From Hyphomicrobiales bacterium (lineage in GTDB: Bacteria; Pseudomonadota; Alphaproteobacteria; Rhizobiales; Beijerinckiaceae), in NCBI GenBank assembly GCA_027484655.1, contig JAIXSM010000053.1:1-64000 (forward strand): 64,000 nt of DNA. Reading direction: 5' to 3'. Both the position numbers and the translations under genes were made by a program. Shown in pieces: positions 1 to 10,168 of this stretch (its first letter is position 1; the number at the start of each line of letters is the position of its first letter). Below the pieces are notes generated by a model. The model did no database searches and had not been told where the DNA came from. It saw only the letters and a program-made list of their open reading frames with translations.

Positions 1-3000
1 ACGGGCTCGGGCGGCGTGGCGGTCGGGATTGGCGGCTCGGGCGGTCTCGGCGGCGCGGCGGGGGGCGTGACGGCGAGCCAGACGGGGGCGCTGACGACGC
101 GGGGCGCGGACGCGGGCGGTTTCCTTGCGCAGTCGATTGGCGGCGGCGGGGGCGCGGGCGGGTTTAGTGTGACGGGAGGCGTTTCCGCTGCCGGTCAGGG
201 CGCAGGGGCCGTGACCGTTGGCGTCGGCGGCTCGGGCGGCGCAGGTGGCGCCGCGGGCGCTGTCACCGCGCGACAGGAAGGCGCGCTGTCGACCAGCGGC
301 GCGGCGTCTTTTGGGTTTATTGCACAGAGCGTCGGCGGGGGCGGGGGCACGGGCGGCTTCGATGTTTCGGGGCAAATCTCCGCAGCGAGCGCGGGCGCGG
401 GCGGGGTCGGCGTGGGACTTGGCGGTGCGGGCGGGGGCGGCGGCGATGCTGCCGCGGTGTCCGTGACGCGGATCGGCTCTCTCCAGACCACGGGGGCGGA
501 CGCCGGGGCGTTCCTCGCCCAGTCGGTTGGCGGCGGCGGCGGGGCCGGCGGGTTCAACGTCGCCGGCGCCATCGCGGGGTCTGGCAACGGGTCCGGCGCT
601 GTTGCGGTGGGCCTCGGCGGCTCCGGCGGGGCCGGGGGCGACGCCGGGTTGGTTACGGCGACGCACAGCGGCGCTGTCGCCACGAGCGGCGCCCGCTCGT
701 TCGGCCTGATTGCGCAATCCATCGGCGGTGGCGGCGGGTCGGGCGCGTTCAACGTGACGGGGGCAATCTCCGCCGCTTCTGCGAACTCCGGTGGATCAGC
801 TGTCGGGCTTGGCGGCTCGGGTGGCGGCGGCGGCTCTGGCGCGGCCGTGAACGCTACGGCGACGGGCAGGGTCACGACGGCCGGGGCCGATGCAGCGGGG
901 TTTCTCGCGCAGTCGGTCGGGGGTGGCGGCGGCGCAGGCGGGTTCAACGTCGGCGCTGGCCTGACGGTCTCCGGCAAAGGCGCAGGGTCGGTGTCGGTCG
1001 GGCTCGGCGGCTCAGGCGGCGACGGCGGCGACGCAGGCTCGGTTGTAGCCACCCACAGCGGCGGGATCGCCACGACCGGCGACCGGTCATCCGGTTTTGT
1101 CGCGCAAGCGGTTGGCGGCGGCGGCGGGTTCGGCGGCTTTGCAGTCGCGGGTTCATTGGCGGCTTCAGGTGGCGACGGCGGCGGGGTCGCGGTCGGGCTC
1201 GGCGGGTCCGGTGGTTCCGGCGGGACGGCCGGCGGCGTTGAGGCGACAGTCACCGGAGACGTCGTCACGAGCGGAACTCGCTCCGGCGCGGTGCTGGCCC
1301 AGTCGGTCGGCGGCGGCGGCGGGAGTGGCGCCTTTGCGGTTGCAGGCGGGCTTTCCGCGACGGGGAAGAGTTCCGGCGCGGTGGCGGTCGGCCTTGGCGG
1401 CTCGGGCGGCGGCGGCGGCGATGCTGCTGCGGCCACTCTGGCCCTCAGCGGCAACGTCGGCACGTCCGGCGCGGAATCAAGCGGCGTTATTGTGCAGAGC
1501 GTCGGCGGGGGCGGCGGCTCCGGGGGCGTCAGCGTCACGGGCTCCCTGGCGGTCGGCCAGAATGGTTCCGGATCGCTCGGCGTGGGCGTCGGCGGCTTTG
1601 GCGGCGGCGGCGGAAACGCAGGGGCTGTGAGTTCGTCCATCGTCGGCGACATCCACACCCAGGGCGCGCGTTCGAATGGCCTTCTCGTCCAGAGCCTGGG
1701 CGGTGGTGGTGGCTCCGGCGGTATGAACGTCACGGGCGTCGTGAACTTGAGCAAAGGCAGCGGCGGCGCAATTGGCGTCGGCGTTGGCGGGTTCGGCGGC
1801 CTCGGCGGCTCATCGTCGACGGTTGGCGGGTATCTTACCGGCTACGTTGAAACGAAGGGGGCGGACAGCTTCGGGGTCATGGCCCAGTCCATCGGCGGCG
1901 GTGGCGGCGCTGGCGGACTCAATGTGTCGGGCGCCATCAACCTTGCTAAAGATGTTTCCGCCGCGGCCGGGTTCGGCGTGGGCGGTTTCGCAGGCGGCGG
2001 CGGCGACGCCGGCGACGTGACGTTCACTCGCACGGGCGAGACCCGCACTTCGGGCGCGAGATCCGACGGCGTCGTGATCCAGAGCATCGGCGGCGGCGGC
2101 GGCAACGGAGGGCTGAACGTTTCGGCGGGCCTTGCTGTGTCCGCGACAGCCGGAAACTCCGGCGCGGTTGCGATTGGCGTCGGTGGTTTCGGTGGTTCAG
2201 GTGGCTCCGCGGGCGACGTCGACGCCCGGGTTTACGGCACTGTGCTGGCCACCGCCGCGGTTCGCGACCCGACGATCACCTCGCATATTCCGGCGCCGAT
2301 CAATGTGACTATCTTGCAGACCGAGCGCGTGCGTGAGGGCGGTTCGAACGGCGTCATCGCGCAATCCATCGGCGGGGGTGGCGGCAATGGAGGCATCAAC
2401 GTCTCCGGCGGCGTCTCTGTGGGAGCGCCGTCGGGCTCGAGCATCGGCCTCACGCTTGGTCTGGGCGGGTTCGGCGGCTCTGGGGGCGACGCGGGCACGG
2501 TGTCCCTTGTCGCTGAATCGCCGATCGTTCAGGCAAACGGAGACGGCAAGATCGCCGTGATGGCCCAAAGCGTCGGCGGCGGCGGCGGCAACGGATCGAT
2601 CAACGTCTCCGGCGGCATCACGATGGACGGCGCTGTGACAGCCGGCGTCGGCGGCTTCGGCGGAGCGGGCGGCGTGGCCCGCGCTGTGAGCGCGCAGTTC
2701 ACTGGCCTCGCCATCGGCATGGGCGACAGCGCTCGTGGCCTGGTCGCCCAGTCCATCGGGGGCGGCGGCGGCAACGGCGCCATCAACGTCAGCGGCGGAA
2801 TCAATCCGGACAAGTCCAGCGTATCCTCTTCGCTGGTGTTTGGCGTGGGCGGCTTCGGCGGGAGCGGCGCTGTCGGCGGCGCGGTAAGTGCGCGCCACAC
2901 CGGTGGCGTCGCCGTCTCGGGCGCCAACACGGTCGGCGTCCTCGTGCAATCTGTCGGCGGCGGCGGCGGCTCCGGCGGTCTCAATGTCACAGCCGATCTC

Positions 3001-6000
3001 ACCCTCGCGAAGGGATACAACGCCGCGCTTGGAATGGGCGGCAAAGGCGGGACCGGGGCCAATGCAGGCAACGCGACGCTGATCAGCGACGGCCCCATTC
3101 GTGTCACGGCGCGGCCCTGGTCATGGACGGCGGGCAACCCGTCTGAGGGCGCCGACGGCGTGATCGTTCAGTCGATCGGCGGGGGCGGCGGCGTCGGCGG
3201 AATGAATGTCGCCGGCGTCCTCTCGCCGTTCGGAAAGCCGATCGCCATTGGCGTGGGCGGCTCCGGCGGAGCGGCCGGCGACGCCGGCGCCGTGCTCGTG
3301 GAAAGGGGTCTCGTAACCGCCTCGACGCTCGTGACGAGCGGAGACCAGGCGAACGGCTTGACCGCGCAGTCCATTGGCGGCGGCGGCGGCAAGGCTGCCG
3401 TGAACGTTGTCTTCACTCTCAGCGGGCTGGGGGAACCAGAGACCCAGACAACGCAAGTCCAGGCCGCCATTGGCGGCTCCGGCGGCGCGTCCGGTGACGG
3501 CGGCGTCGTGACAGTCAAGAACACCGGCGACATCTCCACGAGCGGCAAGCAATCCGACGGATTGATCGCCCAGTCGATCGGCGGCGGCGGCGGGGACGCC
3601 AACATCAACATCGCCGGGGGCTTGAACAAAAAAGCCACGGGCCTCAACCTCAATATGGGCGGCAGCGGCGGCGCCGGCGGCATCGGCCGCAAGGTCGAGG
3701 TGACCCATTTTGGTGCGATCTCGACACTTGGGGATGATTCGTCGGGGCTAATTGCGCAGAGCATCGGCGGGGGCGGCGGCGACACCGCGCTCAGCATGGC
3801 GATGAGCGTCCAAAACAGCAGGACAGTGAGCCTGGGCCTTGGGGGCGACGGCGGCGTTGGCGGCGAGGCCGGCGATGTGCGCGTGAGCTCAGGCGGCGCA
3901 CTCGGCACGTCGGGGCAACGCGCGACGGCCCTGTTCGCGCAGAGCGTCGGCGGCGGCGGCGGCCGCAGTGGCGCCGACTCCTTCGGCGCGTCAATCTCCA
4001 GCGGCGAGGCCGAAACGGCGTCCCAGAAGGCGTTCAACATGGCGATGGGCCGCGTTGGCGGCTCGGGCGGCGAGTCCGGCAAGGTGGATGTCGTGGCGTC
4101 CGGCGCCATCACCACCACCGGCAAGTGGTCCCATGGCGTCCATGCGCAAAGCGTGGGCGGCGGCGGCGGCGTTGGCGGAGCGGCTAACAACTTAATCCTG
4201 CGTGACAGCGCGACGGCGCGCGTCAGCCTCGGCGGCAGGGGCGGCGCCGGCGGCGAATCGGACAAAGTGACGGTGCAGTCGTCCGCCATGATTGAGACGA
4301 CGGGGGAGGGGTCGCACGCCATCTACGCCCAATCGATCGGCGGCGGCGGTGGAGACGGCGGCTACGCCGGCGTTTTCAGCCTGGCCATCGGCGGCTCCGC
4401 AGGCAACGGCAACAATGCCGTGGGCCTGTCACTCGGTGGCGAGGGCGGATCAGCCAGCGTGGCGGAGTCCGTCTCCGTGACCAACTCGGGCGGAATCATA
4501 ACGCATGGCGCGAATGCGTTTGGTGTGAATGCGCAGTCGATCGGCGGTGGCGGCGGCGGCGGCGGAATGGCTCTGAATGGAATTGTCTCCGGAAACAGCC
4601 AGAGCAATTCCTTCTTCACACAAATTGGCGGCGCCGGCGGAACGGGCGCCGCTGGCGGCGCCGTCACAATCGAGAACTCGAACTCCATCGCCACCTCCGG
4701 CAGCGGCGCCGTCGCGATCCGTGGGCAATCGATTGGCGGGGGCGGCGGCGACGGCGGCCTTGTTATGAACTTCGCGGCCGCTGCCGGCGGCTCGTCGACG
4801 TCGAACCGGCTCACGCTCAACATCGGAGGCTCCGGGGGGCAGGGCGGCGTGTCTGGCAACGTCGCGGTCACGAACACGTCCGCCGGGCGCATCAACACGA
4901 CTGGCGCCGAAGCGCACGGGATTTTCGCCCAGTCGATCGGCGGCGGTGGCGGCAATGGCAGTTCGATCATCTCTGGCAATTTTGGCGCGGGCGAGAAGAG
5001 CGCTCTTGTAGGCCTCAACATCGGCGGCACGGGCGGCAACGGAAACTCCGCCGGGGCCGTGGCGGTGGTCAACGAAGGCGTCATCGCCACAACCGGCCGC
5101 GGCGCGCACGGTGTGTTCGCCCAGTCGATCGGCGGGGGCGGCGGCAACGGCGGCCTCACCCTCGCTGTGAGCGCGATCGCCTCGACCGCCGCAACCACGC
5201 CCCTCATCGTCATCGGCGGCGCCGGTGGAGACGGGGACAGCGGTGGCGCGGTGACGGTGACGAACCGGGGCCTCATCGAAACCCGTGGCGCCAACGCGCA
5301 CGGCATCGTCGCCCAATCGATTGGCGGCGGCGGCGGCAACGCAGGCTTCGGCCTCGGCCTGACGAGCGGCGTCGGCACGACGAGCGTCGCCAACATCCTG
5401 TCCATGGCGGTCGGGAGCGTCATCGGCGGGCGCGGCGGGAGCGGCGGCGCGGTGACGGTCAACCAGTTCGGCAACATCGCCGTCTTCGGAGATGGCGCGC
5501 AGGCGATCAAGGCGGAGAGCATCAACGGCGGCGGCGGCGACCTTGTGCTGGACTTCACCGGCATAAAAGGTTCGTCGGCCGGAGAGCAGCCCGGAGAGCC
5601 AGCCAACAATCCTGTCCTTGAACTGAAGACCGGGAGCAGGCAGGCGGTCAATTCAGCAGCCGGGGTCGTCAAGATCAACTTCACGGGCGCCACCGCTGTA
5701 GTCGGCGACAACGGGGTCGGCGGCGGCGTTCAGGCGATTGGCGGCGGCGGCGGCGCTATCCGCACCACGCTTGCCGTGACGGAGTTGCAGCCTGGCGCTT
5801 CGCCGCCGACCGCCGTTGCGGAGCCGTCGGAAGCCCCAATGGCGATGCGCTCGCTTGCATCCACGCCCGTCCAGAGCGCCGCAGATCCTTTGCAGTTGCG
5901 GGTCGCGCTCGGCGGGGTGGGCGGCAGCGGCAACACCGGCGGCGTGATCGAGTTCGAGCAGACCGGGCTCGTCTACACCGAAGGGCGCAATACGCCTGGC

Positions 6001-8880
6001 TTGATCGTGCAGTCGATCGGCGGGGGCGGCGGTCGCTCCAGCGTGGGATTGACCGGGGAACTCGCCGCGATCAGCGTGGCGCTTGGCGGCGTGGGCGGCG
6101 AAAACAGCTCCGGCGACGCGATTACTTATGTGCAGGACGGAGCGCTTTTCGCTTCGGGTCCACAGTCGCCCGGCATGCTCGTGCAATCCATCGGCGGCGG
6201 CGGCGGCTTGGCCACCATCGACGCGCGCACCGCCTCGCAGGCCCAGATCGCGCCGCGCCTGATGGCTTCCCCCATGTCCGCTCCGCCCACCAGTCCGGTG
6301 ACGGTCACTCTCGGCGGCAGCGGCGGCGCGTCGTCCTCGGGCGGCCCCGTCAACGTCACCCGCACGGGCTCGGCGAGCACGCTCGCGGATAGCTCGACCG
6401 CGCTGATCTTCCAGAGCATCGGCGCCGGAGGGGGCGCGTCCGTGCACGCGGGCGCAAGCGCGCTTGAAGTTACGATTGGCGGCTCGGCCGGCGCCAGTGG
6501 CTCTGGCGGAGCGGTGCGCGTGACAAACGACGGCCAGGTCTGGACCGAGGGCGCGCGCTCGCATGGCGTGTTCCTGCAATCGGTCGGCGGCGGCGGCGGC
6601 GCCGTCTTCACCGATGCCGAATCGATCAGCGTCATCGCTTCCTCAGCGAACTCTGGCGACGGCGGTTCCATCGCCTTCGTTCAGAACGGCGACATCGTCA
6701 CGAAGGGTGCGCAGACCTTCGGCGTGTTCGCCCAGAGCGTCGGCGGCGGCGGCGGTTTTGTCGATGGGGCGCCGGCTGAAGGGCCGGGTGCGGGGTCGTT
6801 CAAGGGCAGCGCAGGCGGCGCAGGCTCCGGCGGCGCCGTTACGATCACCATCGACGGCTCAGTTCACACGTCGGGCGACCGATCAATCGGCGTTTTCGCC
6901 CAGAGCGCAGGCGCATCGGGCGGCGATATCTCGATCTCGCTGGAGAACGTCGGCGCGATGGTCAGGGGAGGCAGCGCCGGCGTCGGCGTCGTCTTCGACG
7001 GCGGGGCAGCCAACACGCTCATAAACAGGGGCGAAGTCACGACGGCGGATGTCATCGACGGGCTCGCGATCCAGGGCGGGAACGGGAGCGAAGTCATTCA
7101 GAACTTTGGTCTGGTCGCCGGCTCAGTGCACCTCGGCGGCGGCGCAAACGCCTTCAATAACAAGGCCGGCGCCGTGCTTTTATCCGGGGAGACCGCCTAT
7201 ATCGGCGCCAACAATCGTCTGCTCAACGACGGTGTTTTCCTGCCGGCGTCGTGGGAGCGAATCATCACCACCAATTTGACAGGCGACTTCGTCCAGTCGG
7301 CGACGGGCTATCTCGGCGTCGACCTCGACATCGAGACCCTCGCCGCCGACCGTGTGACCGGCCAGGGCGCCGCGAACATCGCCGGCGTTGTCGGCGTCAA
7401 TTTGCTGGATCCGCTCACCAAGGCCGCGAAGGCGCGCAGCGGCGTGCACGACATCGTGATCGTGTCGGCCACCGCCGGAGCGACGCGGGGGAGCATCGAA
7501 CTGCAGGCGCCGCAAACGGCGGTCGCGACGTACTCGCTGGTGTCTCCAAACCCGAACGAGATCGTCCTGCGTCATGTAATTAACTATTCGCCCGCGGCGC
7601 TGACCTCACGTAACCAGCACTCCGTGGGCGAGGCTGTGAACAGGATTCAATTTGGTCAGGTTTCGCCGCTGTTCGAACCCATCGCAACGTCGCTGTTCTT
7701 CATACCCGACGGGAAGACGCTCGGCGCGGTCTACAATTCCCTGTCCGGGGCCGGGGCGAGCGGGGCCCAGCAGAACTCGTTCGCAGCGCAGGACTCGTTC
7801 GGCTCGCTGATCGCGCGCCAGTCGGAGTCGTGGAGGTCGGGCGACGCCGATGCGAACAGCGTGACGCTGGCGGGCTCGCAGGTGCTGAGTTATGCCGGGC
7901 AGGCGGTGGAGACCCAGTCGAAAGGGCCCTTCGGCGGAATCGCGCCTGGGTCGCTCGCCCTTGCCGGGTCGTCGGGACTGCTCGAGCGCACGTGGCGCTT
8001 CTGGGCGAGTGGATACGGAGGTGAGAACCGGACGCGCGGCGACCCGGCCATCGGTTCGGCGAGTTCGCGCCATTCGGGCGGCGGTTTCGCTGCCGGCGTG
8101 GATTATCAGTACAGTCCTGGCGTTCTGCTGGGCGCGGCCGTCGGCGGCGGCGCATATAAGTTCGCTGCCCGCGAAAGCGGGACATACGGCAACTCGAACG
8201 TCGTCAACGTCGCTCTTTTCGCAACGGTGAAACGCGACGCGTTCTATCTGGCCAGCTCGCTCTCCATGAGCTTCTCGGGGAACAATGTCACGCGCGTCGC
8301 GGCGGCGCCGAGTGTTCTCCTGCCCCAGCCGGGCGGCGGCAGCATTGCGACCACCGCCTTCCACGAGCGGCTGTTCAGCGATTACGCCAGTGTAATGTTC
8401 AGCGGCTCGTTCGAAGCAGGATACCGCATCGCGACCTCGGCAATTGAAATGACGCCGTTCGTCGGGGTGCAGTTTGGCTCACTTGTCGCCGACCGCTATA
8501 CAGAGCGCACGGAAAGTGGGCCTTCTCTCATCGGGCTGACCTACGAGCGTCGGGCTACGGTCAGCGTCCCGACCTTCGTCGGTCTGCAGCTGAAGGGCGA
8601 GACCACCTTCGAATGGGGCTGGACGCTGTCCGCATGGGCGCGAGCCGCGTGGAAGCACGAATGGCGCGGCGAACGATCAGTGGAAGCCGGGTTCATCTCG
8701 GCCCCGGGCTACACGTTCGTCGTGTCCGGGTCCCAGCCCGACAAGGATGCGTTGCGCGCAAGCGCGGGGTTGAAATTGCAGGTCGACAGGAACGTATCTT
8801 TCTTTGCGGGTTTCAGCGGCGACTTCGCCAGCGCGGGGACAGGCTACATCGGGACCGCCGGCCTGAAGGTGGCGTGGTGA
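1..8880 (+). CDS. Giant glycine-rich autotransporter (3' part; start lies upstream of the window)
   Basis: The reading frame is open from base 1, so the true start is outside the window; 2959 residues are visible. Residues 1 to about 2300 consist of roughly 35 degenerate units, each about 60-90 residues long, marked by an AQS(I/V)GGGGG core and followed by GVGG(F/S)GG-type strings. The units become more divergent toward the C-terminus (AESINGGGG, FQSIGAGGG, AQSAGASGG). A non-repetitive linker follows, then a C-terminal region from about residue 2661 (RTWRFWASGYGG) with alternating hydrophobic strands that ends in Trp (GLKVAW). That is the layout of a type V secretion beta-barrel. By family knowledge the repeats form a surface-exposed beta-helical passenger, probably an adhesin; this is inferred. 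The IalB-like gene 44 bases downstream is probably co-transcribed. Confidence 0.93.
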   Translation, partial: TGSGGVAVGIGGSGGLGGAAGGVTASQTGALTTRGADAGGFLAQSIGGGGGAGGFSVTGGVSAAGQGAGAVTVGVGGSGGAGGAAGAVTARQEGALSTSGAASFGFIAQSVGGGGGTGGFDVSGQISAASAGAGGVGVGLGGAGGGGGDAAAVSVTRIGSLQTTGADAGAFLAQSVGGGGGAGGFNVAGAIAGSGNGSGAVAVGLGGSGGAGGDAGLVTATHSGAVATSGARSFGLIAQSIGGGGGSGAFNVTGAISAASANSGGSAVGLGGSGGGGGSGAAVNATATGRVTTAGADAAGFLAQSVGGGGGAGGFNVGAGLTVSGKGAGSVSVGLGGSGGDGGDAGSVVATHSGGIATTGDRSSGFVAQAVGGGGGFGGFAVAGSLAASGGDGGGVAVGLGGSGGSGGTAGGVEATVTGDVVTSGTRSGAVLAQSVGGGGGSGAFAVAGGLSATGKSSGAVAVGLGGSGGGGGDAAAATLALSGNVGTSGAESSGVIVQSVGGGGGSGGVSVTGSLAVGQNGSGSLGVGVGGFGGGGGNAGAVSSSIVGDIHTQGARSNGLLVQSLGGGGGSGGMNVTGVVNLSKGSGGAIGVGVGGFGGLGGSSSTVGGYLTGYVETKGADSFGVMAQSIGGGGGAGGLNVSGAINLAKDVSAAAGFGVGGFAGGGGDAGDVTFTRTGETRTSGARSDGVVIQSIGGGGGNGGLNVSAGLAVSATAGNSGAVAIGVGGFGGSGGSAGDVDARVYGTVLATAAVRDPTITSHIPAPINVTILQTERVREGGSNGVIAQSIGGGGGNGGINVSGGVSVGAPSGSSIGLTLGLGGFGGSGGDAGTVSLVAESPIVQANGDGKIAVMAQSVGGGGGNGSINVSGGITMDGAVTAGVGGFGGAGGVARAVSAQFTGLAIGMGDSARGLVAQSIGGGGGNGAINVSGGINPDKSSVSSSLVFGVGGFGGSGAVGGAVSARHTGGVAVSGANTVGVLVQSVGGGGGSGGLNVTADLTLAKGYNAALGMGGKGGTGANAGNATLISDGPIRVTARPWSWTAGNPSEGADGVIVQSIGGGGGVGGMNVAGVLSPFGKPIAIGVGGSGGAAGDAGAVLVERGLVTASTLVTSGDQANGLTAQSIGGGGGKAAVNVVFTLSGLGEPETQTTQVQAAIGGSGGASGDGGVVTVKNTGDISTSGKQSDGLIAQSIGGGGGDANINIAGGLNKKATGLNLNMGGSGGAGGIGRKVEVTHFGAISTLGDDSSGLIAQSIGGGGGDTALSMAMSVQNSRTVSLGLGGDGGVGGEAGDVRVSSGGALGTSGQRATALFAQSVGGGGGRSGADSFGASISSGEAETASQKAFNMAMGRVGGSGGESGKVDVVASGAITTTGKWSHGVHAQSVGGGGGVGGAANNLILRDSATARVSLGGRGGAGGESDKVTVQSSAMIETTGEGSHAIYAQSIGGGGGDGGYAGVFSLAIGGSAGNGNNAVGLSLGGEGGSASVAESVSVTNSGGIITHGANAFGVNAQSIGGGGGGGGMALNGIVSGNSQSNSFFTQIGGAGGTGAAGGAVTIENSNSIATSGSGAVAIRGQSIGGGGGDGGLVMNFAAAAGGSSTSNRLTLNIGGSGGQGGVSGNVAVTNTSAGRINTTGAEAHGIFAQSIGGGGGNGSSIISGNFGAGEKSALVGLNIGGTGGNGNSAGAVAVVNEGVIATTGRGAHGVFAQSIGGGGGNGGLTLAVSAIASTAATTPLIVIGGAGGDGDSGGAVTVTNRGLIETRGANAHGIVAQSIGGGGGNAGFGLGLTSGVGTTSVANILSMAVGSVIGGRGGSGGAVTVNQFGNIAVFGDGAQAIKAESINGGGGDLVLDFTGIKGSSAGEQPGEPANNPVLELKTGSRQAVNSAAGVVKINFTGATAVVGDNGVGGGVQAIGGGGGAIRTTLAVTELQPGASPPTAVAEPSEAPMAMRSLASTPVQSAADPLQLRVALGGVGGSGNTGGVIEFEQTGLVYTEGRNTPGLIVQSIGGGGGRSSVGLTGELAAISVALGGVGGENSSGDAITYVQDGALFASGPQSPGMLVQSIGGGGGLATIDARTASQAQIAPRLMASPMSAPPTSPVTVTLGGSGGASSSGGPVNVTRTGSASTLADSSTALIFQSIGAGGGASVHAGASALEVTIGGSAGASGSGGAVRVTNDGQVWTEGARSHGVFLQSVGGGGGAVFTDAESISVIASSANSGDGGSIAFVQNGDIVTKGAQTFGVFAQSVGGGGGFVDGAPAEGPGAGSFKGSAGGAGSGGAVTITIDGSVHTSGDRSIGVFAQSAGASGGDISISLENVGAMVRGGSAGVGVVFDGGAANTLINRGEVTTADVIDGLAIQGGNGSEVIQNFGLVAGSVHLGGGANAFNNKAGAVLLSGETAYIGANNRLLNDGVFLPASWERIITTNLTGDFVQSATGYLGVDLDIETLAADRVTGQGAANIAGVVGVNLLDPLTKAAKARSGVHDIVIVSATAGATRGSIELQAPQTAVATYSLVSPNPNEIVLRHVINYSPAALTSRNQHSVGEAVNRIQFGQVSPLFEPIATSLFFIPDGKTLGAVYNSLSGAGASGAQQNSFAAQDSFGSLIARQSESWRSGDADANSVTLAGSQVLSYAGQAVETQSKGPFGGIAPGSLALAGSSGLLERTWRFWASGYGGENRTRGDPAIGSASSRHSGGGFAAGVDYQYSPGVLLGAAVGGGAYKFAARESGTYGNSNVVNVALFATVKRDAFYLASSLSMSFSGNNVTRVAAAPSVLLPQPGGGSIATTAFHERLFSDYASVMFSGSFEAGYRIATSAIEMTPFVGVQFGSLVADRYTERTESGPSLIGLTYERRATVSVPTFVGLQLKGETTFEWGWTLSAWARAAWKHEWRGERSVEAGFISAPGYTFVVSGSQPDKDALRASAGLKLQVDRNVSFFAGFSGDFASAGTGYIGTAGLKVAW

Positions 8881-8924
8881 CAGCGTTGCGCCCAGGCCCG
8901 GTCTGCATCAGGAGAGTGCACAGT

Positions 8925-9545
8925 ATGAAGAGCGTGTTCTTTGGAGTTGTCGCCACGGCGTTCCTTTCGGTCGTTGCGGCTCACGCACAGACGCAAACTC
9001 AAAAGCCGGCGCCGCCGTCCACGCCGCCAAGGCCGGCGCCGCAGGCCGCGCCCGCTCCTGAAAAGCCGACTGGCGAGGAGGGCGCAGAAGCTACGACGGC
9101 CATGTTCGGCGACTGGCAGCTGCGTTGCTGGCGCGCCGACGCCGCGGCTCAGGTGCGCGCCCGCATGTGCGAAATCATCCAGAGCGCGGTTGCTTCGGGT
9201 CAAGCTACGCCTCTCTCGCAGATCGCAATCGGGCGCCCTGAGTCGTCACGAGGCCTGTTTTTGACGGTCGTTGTACCAGTCAACACGTCCTTCGCTGCGC
9301 CCGTCCGCGTGCTCGCGGGAGAAGGCGACAAGGAGACAGTTGACGTTGCATGGTCGCGCTGCTTGCCGACCGCTTGTTTCGCGACCATCCCGGCCACAAA
9401 CGACATGATCCGGCGCTGGCGCCAGCGCAACGAGACCGGGCGGATGACTTACGTTAACGGAGCGGGTGCGGAAATTGCTCTGCCAATCTCGTTTCGCGGG
9501 CTGGCCCGGGCGCTCGACGCGCTTGCGCGGGAGCAACCTAACTAA
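8925..9545 (+). CDS. Invasion-associated locus B (IalB) family secreted protein
   Basis: The protein has 206 residues. A Sec-type signal peptide ends near AAHAQT (about residue 23), followed by a Pro/Ala-rich linker to about residue 60. The IalB-like domain comes next: FGDWQLRCW near its start, paired cysteines (CEII, CLPTACF), and a C-terminal stretch with PISFRGLARALDAL. This pattern is typical of the small periplasmic or surface IalB proteins of Hyphomicrobiales. Bartonella IalB has a role in erythrocyte entry, but most family members have no known function. The ATG at 8925 is preceded by AGGAGAG, and a longer in-frame extension would only run inside the autotransporter gene. The 44-base gap suggests co-transcription with that gene. 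Confidence 0.85.
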   Translation: MKSVFFGVVATAFLSVVAAHAQTQTQKPAPPSTPPRPAPQAAPAPEKPTGEEGAEATTAMFGDWQLRCWRADAAAQVRARMCEIIQSAVASGQATPLSQIAIGRPESSRGLFLTVVVPVNTSFAAPVRVLAGEGDKETVDVAWSRCLPTACFATIPATNDMIRRWRQRNETGRMTYVNGAGAEIALPISFRGLARALDALAREQPN

Positions 9546-10168
9546 GCCGAAGCATAAGCCTTGCCTGCGGGGCGCAGTCTTGTGTATCCGGCCTCGCCGG
9601 AAGGTATAAGGGCTGCCGTGTCCTGCCGTGACGAGGGTCGCCGACGGCGCTTTCGACAAGTGGGCGCCTCCAAGAACCCGTTTTGCGATGTGCTTTAGTG
9701 TAGGAGGCGCCTCTGGCGTGTCCGATTGCCGGTCAACATAGAATTCTGCTTGTCGATGAAGTGGGGAGCCGCGCTCGCGCGGCCCCTCTTGCTGCAAAAT
9801 CCCGGTGGCGTATCCAGCCCGCTACCGTGACAAAGGCCGGAAAACTCTACCATTCGGCGGTCCAAAGAATGGGGCCAGAGCAAAATCCGCCGAGGCTCTA
9901 ATCGCCGCTGGATGACAAATCAGTGGCAGGGCAAAAACAGAAAAACCCTGCAATGGTGAGTTGGTGGCCAGTTCCGTTTGGCCGCTGGGCCAATCGGTCA
10001 TGTCGCACCGCTCGCCCGTGGAGTTGTCGCGTAACGACCTGGCTGTGGCGGGAGAGCAGCGACGTTTTGCCAAGCCAGGCGTCCTGACAGGCCCTTCACG
10101 GGCTGTAAATGCTGAAAGCGACGGGCCTCACGGCAGGCCCTGCCATTTGTAAATGAGTGGTTACGCCC
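9546..10168. other. Intergenic region without a supportable gene
   Basis: About 620 bases separate the IalB gene from the IS3 remnant. Only short overlapping reading frames with no recognisable protein pattern are present. A weak hairpin lies just after the IalB stop codon. Together with the transposase remnant downstream, this looks like a degraded insertion zone. Confidence 0.5.
9587..9601 (+). terminator. Weak hairpin after the IalB-like gene
   Basis: TCCGGC and GCCGGA form a perfect six-base stem with a CTC loop, about 42 bases after the stop codon. No T-run follows, so termination here is only a guess. Confidence 0.3.

Noticed and set aside
195-1754. Long minus-strand proline-rich open frame (519 residues) and similar ones at 3168-4322 and 4362-5711
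   Set aside because: They are the reverse complement of the glycine-rich repeats of the autotransporter; GGC/GCC codons read as proline. No family match and no ribosome site.
1-6900. Possible CRISPR-like or satellite array because of regular short repeats
   Set aside because: The repeats are degenerate at the base level, lie in one open frame and follow protein-level periodicity; no fixed repeat with unique spacers is present.
7606-8364. Minus-strand frame of 252 residues opposite the autotransporter barrel
   Set aside because: It opposes a well-defined beta-barrel coding segment and has no motif of its own.
9695-10160. A structured RNA or a tRNA-like segment in the gap after the IalB gene
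   Set aside because: No cloverleaf with matching acceptor and T-loop could be assembled, and no known small RNA pattern was recognised.
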